Positions 34,039 to 41,471 of a DNA stretch of 52,978 nucleotides are shown here, in pieces. Positions within the stretch are counted from its first letter, which is position 1; every line of letters begins with the position of its first letter. The stretch is taken from NCBI GenBank assembly GCA_024244665.1, contig JAAEOI010000109.1, forward strand, positions 1 to 52,978, given 5' to 3'. The translations under genes were made by a program, and so were the position numbers. The notes beneath the pieces are model-generated. The model saw nothing but the letters and a program-made list of their open reading frames with translations, had not been told where the DNA came from and searched no databases. This DNA is from Bacteroidota bacterium. GTDB taxonomy: Bacteria; Bacteroidota; Bacteroidia; Bacteroidales; GCA-2748055.

Positions 34039-35373
34039 ATGAGTCATAAAACATTCTCAAGGGGTGGGATTCATCCTCCGGAAAACAAACTGTCATCGGG
34101 CTCCGCCATTCGGGAAATCCCTCTTCCCGATGTGGTTGTGATTCCCGTATCCCAGCACCTGGGAGCACCCGCAAAAGTACTGGTGAAAAGAGGAGATGAA
34201 GTAAAAGTGGGGCAACTCATTGCCAGTAGTGAAGGATTTATTTCCACCAACATTCACTCCTCTGTATCCGGCAAGGTATTGAAAGTGGATCTCTTCCCCG
34301 ATAGTTCGGGATACCGGAAAACGGCCGTTCAGATCCAGGTGGAGGGTGATCAATGGATGGAGGATGTTGACCGTTCGGATGATGTGGTACCTCACACCGT
34401 TCTGGAACAGGAAGATATTCGCAAGAAGATGCTTGAGGCTGGTGTCGTTGGACTCGGAGGAGCGACTTTCCCCTCCCATGTAAAGCTGATGGTTCCCGGA
34501 GGAAAAACAGCCGAATACCTGATCATCAACGGGGTGGAATGCGAACCCTACCTGACCGCCGATCACCAGCTGATGATGGAACGGCCCCAGGAACTGGCTG
34601 CAGGGATCAGGCTGCTCATGAGGGGACTGGGTGTAAAGAAGGCGATCCTGGGCATTGAGAACAACAAGCCCGATGCCATCGCAAAAATGAAGGAGATCAC
34701 TAACGATCCTGCCATAGAGGTCCAGGGACTTAAAGTTAAATATCCACAGGGAGGTGAGAAGCAGCTGGTTCAGGCACTACTGAAAAGGGAGGTCCCCTCG
34801 GGCGGCTTGCCCATTGATGTGGGTGTGGTTGTTTTTAATGTAGGAACTGCCTTTGCCGCCTACGAGGCTGTTATGAAAAACCGTCCCCTGATCGAAAGGG
34901 TGGTAACGGTCACCGGAAAATCGATGGAGAAACCCTCCAACTTCCGGGTCCGGATCGGAACCCCGGTTTCCTACCTGATAGAACAGGCCGGCGGAGTACC
35001 TGAAAATACCGCCAAGGTAATTAATGGCGGACCCATGATGGGCAGGGCCCTGTCAAACCTGGATGTCCCGGTAGTAAAGGGAAGTTCGGGAATTTTACTG
35101 ATCCCAGAGGGAGAGGCGGAACGGAAAAAATCCTTACCCTGCATCAGGTGTACCAGGTGTGTTGGTGTTTGTCCCATGGGGCTGGAACCCTACCTGCTGA
35201 TGACCGTCTCCGAAAAGACCATGTATGAAAGGATGGAGAATGAAAAAGTAATGGATTGCATCGAATGTGGCAGCTGCAGTTTCACCTGTCCGTCGTCCAG
35301 ACCCCTGCTCGACTATATAAGACTTGGAAAAGCAGAAGTCGGAAAAATCATGCGTTCCAGAAAAGCAGTTTAA
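34039..35373 (+). CDS. rnfC: Rnf electron transport complex subunit C (NADH-linked)
   Basis: This 444-residue peripheral subunit exchanges electrons with NAD(H). The N-terminal RnfC barrel-sandwich domain starts with FSRGGIHPPENK. The NADH/FMN-binding region has GLGGATFPSHVK near 141 and INGVECEPYLTADHQLM near 163. An SLBB-type domain lies near 260-330. Two cluster motifs, CIRCTRCVGVCP near 368 and CIECGSCSFTCPSSRP near 409, close the protein. It begins 7 bases after rnfB and is followed by rnfD after 26 bases. The length is typical for the short form without the alanine-rich tail of E. coli RsxC. Confidence 0.96.
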   Translation: MSHKTFSRGGIHPPENKLSSGSAIREIPLPDVVVIPVSQHLGAPAKVLVKRGDEVKVGQLIASSEGFISTNIHSSVSGKVLKVDLFPDSSGYRKTAVQIQVEGDQWMEDVDRSDDVVPHTVLEQEDIRKKMLEAGVVGLGGATFPSHVKLMVPGGKTAEYLIINGVECEPYLTADHQLMMERPQELAAGIRLLMRGLGVKKAILGIENNKPDAIAKMKEITNDPAIEVQGLKVKYPQGGEKQLVQALLKREVPSGGLPIDVGVVVFNVGTAFAAYEAVMKNRPLIERVVTVTGKSMEKPSNFRVRIGTPVSYLIEQAGGVPENTAKVINGGPMMGRALSNLDVPVVKGSSGILLIPEGEAERKKSLPCIRCTRCVGVCPMGLEPYLLMTVSEKTMYERMENEKVMDCIECGSCSFTCPSSRPLLDYIRLGKAEVGKIMRSRKAV

Positions 35374-35399
35374 AGAAGAATATTGAAAATTTATATCCA

Positions 35400-36404
35400 A
35401 TGAATAAGCTCATTGTTTCACCTTCACCCCACGCATCCACAAGGGAATCGGTCCCCTCGCTCATGTACGGGGTGATCATCTCCCTGCTGCCGGCACTGGG
35501 AGTATCGGTGTATTACTTCGGCATCGGGATGGTGATTATCACTGTAGTGTCGGTCCTCTCCTGCATCAGTTTCGAATACCTGATCCAGAAATTTGTCATG
35601 AAGGTCAAGGCCACCCATCTTGATGGCTCCGCACTCCTTACCGGCTTGCTGCTGGCCTTTTGCCTTCCGGCCAACCTTCCAATATGGATGGTTCTGATCG
35701 GAGCACTTGTGGCGGTAGGGATTGGGAAAATGACCTTCGGGGGACTGGGAAACAATATTTTCAACCCGGCACTGGTGGGCAGGGTATTCCTGTTTATCTC
35801 CTTCCCGGTTGCCATGACAGCCTGGCCAAAATCCTGGCTCGAGACCAAAAATTGGATGCAGTACATAGATGCAGCCACCGGAGCCACTCCACTGGGAGTA
35901 ATGAAAGAGGGACTGCCCATGAAGACTGTAAGCGAGATCATGCCTGAGCTCCCATCCTCCCTCAACCTCTTTCTGGGAAACAACATGGGTTCAGCAGGTG
36001 AGGTGGCTGCCTTTGCACTGCTCATTGGGATGATCTACCTGCTTTACAAAAAGATCATTACCTGGCACATCCCCGTATCAATTCTTGGGACAGTATTCCT
36101 GTTTACAGGCATTCTGTGGCTGGCCAATCCTGATCGCTTTGTCGATCCCCTGTTTCACATGCTTACCGGGGGACTCATGTTGGGAGCGATATACATGGCC
36201 ACAGATTATGTTACCTCCCCCATGACAGGCAAGGGGATGCTGATCTACGGCATTGGGATCGGAGTCGTCACCGTGCTGATCCGGGTATTCGGAGCCTATC
36301 CCGAAGGGGTTCAGTTTGCCATCCTCATATTCAATGGCTTTACTCCTTTACTGAACAAGTTCATCAAACCAAAACGATTTGGAAAGGAGGTGCCCAATGG
36401 CTAA
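35400..36404 (+). CDS. rnfD: Rnf electron transport complex subunit D
   Basis: This 334-residue polytopic membrane protein carries covalently bound FMN. The FMN attachment sequence is DAATGATPLG near 159-168, where the second Thr is the expected site. About ten hydrophobic segments are visible, ending with AILIFNGFTPLLNKFI. The reading frame is open upstream to 35256 inside rnfC, but the ATG at 35400 gives the conserved N-terminus MNKLIVSPSPH; the longer version is rejected. Related to NqrB, it is part of the ion-translocating core. Its stop overlaps the start of rnfG by 8 bases. Confidence 0.95.
   Translation: MNKLIVSPSPHASTRESVPSLMYGVIISLLPALGVSVYYFGIGMVIITVVSVLSCISFEYLIQKFVMKVKATHLDGSALLTGLLLAFCLPANLPIWMVLIGALVAVGIGKMTFGGLGNNIFNPALVGRVFLFISFPVAMTAWPKSWLETKNWMQYIDAATGATPLGVMKEGLPMKTVSEIMPELPSSLNLFLGNNMGSAGEVAAFALLIGMIYLLYKKIITWHIPVSILGTVFLFTGILWLANPDRFVDPLFHMLTGGLMLGAIYMATDYVTSPMTGKGMLIYGIGIGVVTVLIRVFGAYPEGVQFAILIFNGFTPLLNKFIKPKRFGKEVPNG
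36383..36390 (+). promoter_or_regulatory. Strong Shine-Dalgarno sequence fixing the rnfG start
   Basis: AAAGGAGG lies 6 bases before the ATG at 36397, at ideal spacing. Such a strong site is rare in this window and favours 36397 over the in-frame ATG at 36379, probably to ensure re-initiation where rnfD and rnfG overlap. Confidence 0.7.
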
Positions 36405-36969
36405 GACAGAATCCACATTCCTCAATATGACTGCCACCCTTGTGGTGGTGACCCTGCTGGCGGCTGGGATGCTCGGAACAGTATTTGCTCTTACCAAGGA
36501 GCCCATAAAACTGGCCGAACTGAAAAAGAAAAACGAAGCCATTGCCGTGGTGGTACCAGGATTTGACAATGAACCCTCTCTGGAGGTTGAGGGACTGTTC
36601 ATAGACGGAGACTCTATTTTTCTCTACACTGCCCGGAAGGGAGACGAGGTACTGGGGACAGCCATTGAGACTTTCACCAACAAAGGTTTCAGCGGGAACT
36701 TCAAACTGATGGTAGGCTTTGATCCCGATGGTTCCATCATCGACATCGCCGTGATTAAGCACGCCGAGACACCCGGACTGGGTGACAAGATGGAACAGCA
36801 TAAATCGGATTTTCATGTGCAGTTCATGGGCAAAGACCCGACCAACTTTAACATTGCCGTTACAAAGGACCGTGGTGAGGTGGATGCCATCACCGCATCT
36901 ACGATTACCTCACGCGCCTACTGCGACGCAGTGATGCGTGCATACGAGGCATTAAATCTGACTCAGTAG
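36397..36969 (+). CDS. rnfG: Rnf electron transport complex subunit G
   Basis: This 190-residue protein has one N-terminal membrane helix (about 9-32) and a periplasmic FMN-binding domain. The covalent FMN motif is DAITASTITS near 166-175; the family consensus is SGATxT/S, so the Ser-Gly of the usual motif is replaced by Thr-Ala and Ser replaces the usual Ala, while the flavin-bearing Thr is kept. The start is set by the strong ribosome-binding site at 36383-36390, overlapping the rnfD stop by 8 bases. It follows rnfD and precedes rnfE after an unusually long gap of 114 bases. Confidence 0.93.
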   Translation: MAKTESTFLNMTATLVVVTLLAAGMLGTVFALTKEPIKLAELKKKNEAIAVVVPGFDNEPSLEVEGLFIDGDSIFLYTARKGDEVLGTAIETFTNKGFSGNFKLMVGFDPDGSIIDIAVIKHAETPGLGDKMEQHKSDFHVQFMGKDPTNFNIAVTKDRGEVDAITASTITSRAYCDAVMRAYEALNLTQ

Positions 36970-37083
36970 AAAGAAGAAAAATGAAACGTCCCTGAAAATA
37001 ATAGCAATAAAATCACAAAAGGGAATGCAATTATTGTTAGTGTAAGTTACATAAGACCCATAGAATAGATATAATAAATACTT
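36970..37083 (+). other. 114-base gap inside the rnf operon
   Basis: All other junctions in the rnf run are between -8 and 26 bases, but rnfG and rnfE are 114 bases apart. The gap is AT-rich and contains ATGAAACGTCCCTGA (36981-36995), a four-codon frame MKRP after a purine-rich run. No convincing hairpin or promoter consensus is seen. Confidence 0.5.
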
Positions 37084-37671
37084 ATGAATCAGTGGAAAAA
37101 TTTTAGCAAGGGATTTATCAAGGAGAACGCCGTTTTTGCGTTGTTCCTTGGATTGTGTCCCACACTCGGGGTGACCACCTCTGCCACCAACGGGCTTGGT
37201 ATGGGACTGGCCACCACATTTGTACTGGTGATGTCGAACCTGGTGGTTTCACTGGTGAAGAACTGGATTCCCGATAAGGTGAGGATTCCCGCCTTTATCG
37301 TAATCATTGCGACCTTCGTAACAGTGGTTGAACTGGTCATGAGAGGATATGTTCCCGCCCTCTTTGATGCACTTGGACTCTTCATTCCGCTCATCGTAGT
37401 CAACTGCCTGGTACTGGGAAGGGCCGAAGCCTTTGCCTCAAAAAACACAGTCTGGTCCTCCCTGGTGGATGGTGCCGGAATGGGTCTTGGATTCACCATG
37501 GCACTTACCGTTCTTGGCGCTGTCAGAGAGATTCTGGGCAGCGGAGCCTTCTTTGGAATGAAGTTGATCAGCGGCGATGCCATGCTGCTTTTCATCCTGC
37601 CACCGGGAGCATTTATTGCCCTTGGATACCTGATCGTTCTTGCCAATATGATTAAAGAAAAAACCGCCTGA
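37084..37671 (+). CDS. rnfE: Rnf electron transport complex subunit E
   Basis: This 195-residue membrane protein is homologous to NqrD and forms, with RnfA, the membrane core that coordinates an intramembrane iron-sulfur centre. Characteristic sequences are LGLCPTLGVTTSATNGLGMG near 22-41 (with the conserved Cys) and LIVVNCLVLGRAEAFA near 104-119 (second conserved Cys). Six hydrophobic helices are visible. It is followed after 2 bases by rnfA. The 114-base gap before it may hold a processing site or secondary promoter. Confidence 0.95.
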   Translation: MNQWKNFSKGFIKENAVFALFLGLCPTLGVTTSATNGLGMGLATTFVLVMSNLVVSLVKNWIPDKVRIPAFIVIIATFVTVVELVMRGYVPALFDALGLFIPLIVVNCLVLGRAEAFASKNTVWSSLVDGAGMGLGFTMALTVLGAVREILGSGAFFGMKLISGDAMLLFILPPGAFIALGYLIVLANMIKEKTA

Positions 37672-37673
37672 TC

Positions 37674-38246
37674 ATGGAATACATTCTGATCATTATCGCC
37701 GCTGTATTTGTCAGCAACATCGTACTGAACCAGTTCCTGGGTATCTGCCCCTTTATTGGAGTATCCAGCAAAGTGGAGACTGCTATCGGGATGACCGGTG
37801 CCGTAACTTTTGTGATGGTAATCGCCACCCTGGTGACCTACCTGATCTACTACTCGGTACTGGTACCCATGGACATCGTCTACATGCGAACCATTACCTT
37901 TATCCTGGTGATTGCCTCCCTTGTGCAGCTTGTGGAAATTATCCTGAAAAAGATATCTCCCCCACTCTACCAGGCACTGGGGATCTTCCTGCCACTGATC
38001 ACCACCAACTGCGCCGTACTGGGTGTGGCTGTGCTGGCGGTTCAAAAAGACTTCAACCTCCTGGAGAGCACCGTATATGCCATCGGGAATGCCATCGGCT
38101 TCGGGCTTGCCCTGATCACCTTCTCTGGAATCCGTGAGCAGCTCGACCTGCTCAATGTCCCAAAACGGATGAAAGGGGTTCCCATCGCCTTTATTGTAGC
38201 CGGGCTCATGGCCCTGGCTTTCATGGGATTTGCAGGAATTGTTTAG
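37674..38246 (+). CDS. rnfA: Rnf electron transport complex subunit A
   Basis: This 190-residue protein is the NqrE-like partner of RnfE, with an inverted topology of six helices. The two conserved cysteine motifs are NQFLGICPFIGVSSK near 18-32 and TNCAVLGVAVL near 107-117. Together with RnfE it binds the intramembrane iron-sulfur cluster that carries electrons across the membrane. It is the last gene of the run rseC-rnfBCDGEA, which is the Bacteroidota order. A small GC-rich hairpin without a T-tract follows at 38251-38265. Confidence 0.95.
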   Translation: MEYILIIIAAVFVSNIVLNQFLGICPFIGVSSKVETAIGMTGAVTFVMVIATLVTYLIYYSVLVPMDIVYMRTITFILVIASLVQLVEIILKKISPPLYQALGIFLPLITTNCAVLGVAVLAVQKDFNLLESTVYAIGNAIGFGLALITFSGIREQLDLLNVPKRMKGVPIAFIVAGLMALAFMGFAGIV

Positions 38247-38250
38247 TTAT

Positions 38251-38265
38251 GCTTGCTGCGCAAGC
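38251..38265. terminator. Small hairpin after rnfA
   Basis: GCTTGC and GCAAGC form a 6-bp stem with a 3-base loop, 5 bases after the rnfA stop. No T-tract follows, so termination here is doubtful; it may instead end or stabilise the rnf mRNA. Confidence 0.35.
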
Positions 38266-38287
38266 GTAAGTGGGTAAGTGCTGAACT

Positions 38288-38938
38288 ATGTCAGATTCCA
38301 TAATCAGAAAGACCATTGAATTTGTAAAAGAGACCCTGGCTGATGCCGAAGGAGGGCACGACTGGTTCCATATTGAACGGGTATGGAAAACAGCGCGTTT
38401 TATTCATAGCAAAGAGGGGGCAGGCGACCTGCTGACCATAGAACTTGCCGCACTACTGCACGATATCTCAGATGCGAAATTCAATGGTGGGGATGATGAA
38501 GAGGGAAGCAGTATGGCCTGCGATTTTCTTCTGAAAAAGGAGGTGGATCAAGAGAAAGTGGAACACATCCGGGACATCATCAAACATGTTTCGTTTAAAG
38601 GGGGATTTCCACAGTACCACATTAATACTATCGAATTTCAGATTGTACAGGATGCTGACCGACTCGACGCAATTGGTGCCATAGGTATCGCCAGGGCATT
38701 CAATTACGGGGGGTTTAAAAACCGGCCCATCCACAACCCGGAGATGCCTCTTCAGGAGTACGAGGACTCCTTAGCGTATCATCTTTCAGATGCGCCCACT
38801 ATCAACCATTTTTACGAAAAACTGCTGAAGCTGAAAGACCTGATGAATACCCGGACCGGTATGTTGATGGCTGAGGAGAGGCACAACTACATGCTCCGGT
38901 TCCTGGACCGCTTCTACAATGAATGGGATCCCGAATGA
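38288..38938 (+). CDS. HD-domain phosphohydrolase
   Basis: This 216-residue metal-dependent hydrolase has the HD superfamily signature. An upstream metal-ligand His is in GGHDWFHIERVW (23-34), the HD pair is in ALLHDISDAKF near 56-66, a third His lies near 100 (IIKHVSF) and the closing Asp is in QDADRLDAIGAIG near 121-133. It resembles the YedJ-like group of nucleotide or phosphate-ester hydrolases. Substrates are not known. It follows rnfA after 41 bases on the same strand and is convergent with the Omp85-like gene at 29 bases. Confidence 0.88.
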   Translation: MSDSIIRKTIEFVKETLADAEGGHDWFHIERVWKTARFIHSKEGAGDLLTIELAALLHDISDAKFNGGDDEEGSSMACDFLLKKEVDQEKVEHIRDIIKHVSFKGGFPQYHINTIEFQIVQDADRLDAIGAIGIARAFNYGGFKNRPIHNPEMPLQEYEDSLAYHLSDAPTINHFYEKLLKLKDLMNTRTGMLMAEERHNYMLRFLDRFYNEWDPE

Positions 38939-38967
38939 ACCTCGTGGGAGACGATCAGTGTTACCGC

Positions 38968-40329
38968 TTAAAACAGGTAGTTCAGATTGATATATAAACC
39001 TGAATCTCCATCTGCCTTCTTGGCCGCCATTCCATAATCCACAGTTACTATAAAATTTTGGTTCAGGGCAAAGTGAATCCCACCACCGAAACCAACGTGT
39101 GGAACCTCTTTCGCATCCAGATCGAGGATTTGGCCGGGCAGATCAACCGGAAGCGGATCAGGCATTCCCGAAGCGTCAAATTCGTATTTCTGGGTGACCA
39201 TCCCCGCATCCGCAAATGCAGAGAGTGCAACATAGATATTCTGATTGAACACTGTGCCTTTCAGGATTTTTCCTCTAAGCTCAAAGTTTCCAAAGGCAAA
39301 GCCATCACCAACGATCCTGTTACGCTTCACTCCACGAACCGTTTTTGATCCTCCAACCCCGTCTCTTGTAAGTTTGGGGGCTGTCTGGAACATAAATGGC
39401 ATCATATAATATGGCATCTCGCCTGCGATCCTTCCCTGGTATGAGACCCTGTAAGCCAGGTTTATCCATTCAGGGACAAGTGTGAAATACTGCCTGTGGG
39501 TAAGTATAATCCTTGCATACCCATAATCTGTATTGCTTAAAAATGAAGGAACATAGTGCAATTGCAGTTCTGACCAAATTCCACTGAACGGATTTGGTTC
39601 ATTGTCTCTGGTATCGTAGATGAGTCCGGCCTTCAGGATGGTATGCTTTCCTCCCCTGGCCTGGTCTTCCTTGATAAATCCCCAATCAACATAGCTCCCA
39701 TAGAGCGAATTATGCGATAGCAAATCTTCAGATTTGCCTTCATTTAAACCGTCCACATCCACCGAATCGATGGAACTCCCATAATAGGCGATACCTCCCA
39801 ACCAGCGTAATTTTTGTCCTAGGATCTCTCCCTGGAAGTCAGCCTTGAGCCTCAACAGCTGCCTCGAATGCCTGTAAAAAAGTCTGTTGGCATTACCTGC
39901 CATATCTAAGCCATCCGCCTCAAAATCAAGGTCGTAAACGGCCTGATAACCATTAAAACCATAGAAGTCAAGCGACTTCTCAGTCAGGTAGCTGGCTTCA
40001 AAAAGCGACCTGATACCGGGAAGTAGTTTATCAGTTTCGTAGGTGATCTGGTTGATGCCATTACCCTTGGTGGTCCGTGACCATTCCACATAAACTGAAT
40101 GATCATACTGGGGATAACGCGATCCGTCACCAAACCAGTAGAGGTTCACAAGAGCACCATATTTAAACCCTATGTCCGAATCGTAGGCCACCACAGGAAC
40201 ACCCCCGAGGGAGAATCCATCCTTCACATTTTCCTCCCTTTTTGAGGATGTGGAGTCTGTATCCTGTGCACTTAAGGAGATCATAAAAGCAGCGATTACA
40301 CAGAGTGAAATCAGTCGCAGGGTTGTCAT
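38968..40329 (-). CDS. Omp85/BamA-like outer-membrane beta-barrel protein
   Basis: This 453-residue exported protein begins with a signal peptide cleaved near SLSA-QDT (residue 21). It continues with alternating beta-strand patterns through to the C-terminal aromatic residue (GLYINLNYLF), the signal used by the Bam machine. Segments such as VPVVAYDSDIGFKYGALVNLYWFG and GGSKTVRGVKRNRIVGDG near 325 resemble the surface-antigen (D15) barrel, including the conserved VRGF-like loop 6 motif in the form VRGVKRNR. No POTRA domains fit in the short N-terminus, so it is a barrel-only member rather than BamA itself. The ATG at 40327-40329 is preferred over upstream codons because it starts the signal peptide. 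Exact role unknown. Confidence 0.8.
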   Translation of the reverse strand: MTTLRLISLCVIAAFMISLSAQDTDSTSSKREENVKDGFSLGGVPVVAYDSDIGFKYGALVNLYWFGDGSRYPQYDHSVYVEWSRTTKGNGINQITYETDKLLPGIRSLFEASYLTEKSLDFYGFNGYQAVYDLDFEADGLDMAGNANRLFYRHSRQLLRLKADFQGEILGQKLRWLGGIAYYGSSIDSVDVDGLNEGKSEDLLSHNSLYGSYVDWGFIKEDQARGGKHTILKAGLIYDTRDNEPNPFSGIWSELQLHYVPSFLSNTDYGYARIILTHRQYFTLVPEWINLAYRVSYQGRIAGEMPYYMMPFMFQTAPKLTRDGVGGSKTVRGVKRNRIVGDGFAFGNFELRGKILKGTVFNQNIYVALSAFADAGMVTQKYEFDASGMPDPLPVDLPGQILDLDAKEVPHVGFGGGIHFALNQNFIVTVDYGMAAKKADGDSGLYINLNYLF

Positions 40330-40404
40330 AGAAGTTAGTTTAAGGGAGGGTAATATAGAAATAATTTCCATTTTTAGTACATTTAGTCTTTGAAGCCAAT
40401 CTCT

Positions 40405-41457
40405 ATGAAAATCTTACGAAAAGTAATGTATGCCCTCCTGGTTCCCATTGGGGCATTTCTTCTATTTCTCCTCTATGCTGAAGTGGATGACTACAAGCCT
40501 GATAAAAAAATCAACAAGTTCACAGCAACACAGACCAATGTCCTGTCCGACAGCTCGGTACTGAACCTTCTTATCTGGAATATTGGTTATGCGGGCCTGG
40601 ATGCCTCCATGGACTTTTTCTACGACGGAGGAGAACAAACAAGACAATCCAGGGAGGGAGTAAACTCCAACCTGGAAGGTATCAGGAGTACCCTCTCACC
40701 ATACAATGGGTATGACTTCATCCTGCTGCAGGAGGTCGATATCGATTCAAAACGCAGCTACCATGTGAACCAGGCCGGGGTAATCAGTGAAGATTTCCAG
40801 GGATATCAAACCTATACCGGGACCAATTATAAAGTGTTTTTTGTCCCTATCCCGGTCTCCAATCCCATGGGAAAAGTTGAGTCAGTAGTAATGACTATGA
40901 GCAGGCACACACCAACATCGGCAGACCGGTACAGTTTCCCCGGGAACTACTCCTGGCCCATGAGTCTCTTCATGCTCGACCGCTGTTTCCTGGTACAGAG
41001 GCACCCCGTAAGTGACGGAAATGAATTGTTGATCATCAATACCCACAACTCGTCCTATGATGATGGTTCATTGAGGAAACAGCAGATGATTTACCTTAAG
41101 GATTTCCTGCTGGATGAGTACAAAAGGGGCAACTATGTGATTGTAGGTGGCGACTGGAACCAAAGCCCCAACGGATTTGCACCGGAGCTGCCCGCCCACC
41201 AGTTCGACACCATCAACCTGACTTATGTTGAGAAGGACTTTCCCGAACCCGGATGGAACTGGGCCTATGATCCCGCTCTCCCTACAAACCGGAGGGTAAG
41301 TGTCCCTTATAACCGGTCCACATCATTAGCAACGGTAATCGACTACTTCCTGCTCTCTCCAAACATCAGGATTGAGGAGGTGAAAACATTGGATGAGGAG
41401 TTCAGGTTCAGCGACCATCAGCCTGTTCAACTGGTGGCAAGGATGAATCCCAAGTAG
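40405..41457 (+). CDS. Endonuclease/exonuclease/phosphatase (EEP) family protein, membrane anchored
   Basis: This 350-residue protein has one N-terminal hydrophobic segment (about 6-22) acting as signal or anchor. The rest is an EEP (DNase I-like) fold. Motifs in order are LLIWNIGYAGL near 50, LLQEVDID near 107 with the metal-ligand Glu, INTHNSS near 208, GGDWNQSP near 245 with Asp and Asn, and FSDHQPV near 338 with the catalytic His. The frame opens at a TTG (40390), but the ATG at 40405 is more natural. Family members cleave phosphodiesters or phosphate esters of nucleic acids or lipids; specificity is not visible. The penicillin-acylase-family gene follows on the same strand. Confidence 0.85.
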   Translation: MKILRKVMYALLVPIGAFLLFLLYAEVDDYKPDKKINKFTATQTNVLSDSSVLNLLIWNIGYAGLDASMDFFYDGGEQTRQSREGVNSNLEGIRSTLSPYNGYDFILLQEVDIDSKRSYHVNQAGVISEDFQGYQTYTGTNYKVFFVPIPVSNPMGKVESVVMTMSRHTPTSADRYSFPGNYSWPMSLFMLDRCFLVQRHPVSDGNELLIINTHNSSYDDGSLRKQQMIYLKDFLLDEYKRGNYVIVGGDWNQSPNGFAPELPAHQFDTINLTYVEKDFPEPGWNWAYDPALPTNRRVSVPYNRSTSLATVIDYFLLSPNIRIEEVKTLDEEFRFSDHQPVQLVARMNPK

Positions 41458-41471
41458 TACCCGGCAAACAT

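Noticed and set aside
35256..35399. Extended start of rnfD inside rnfC
   Set aside because: The extra residues are the shifted frame of the rnfC cysteine motif; the ATG at 35400 begins the conserved RnfD sequence.
37089..38045. 318-codon minus-strand open frame
   Set aside because: Antisense to rnfE and rnfA, both clearly real; the translation is His/Gln- and Ser-rich with no recognisable domain.
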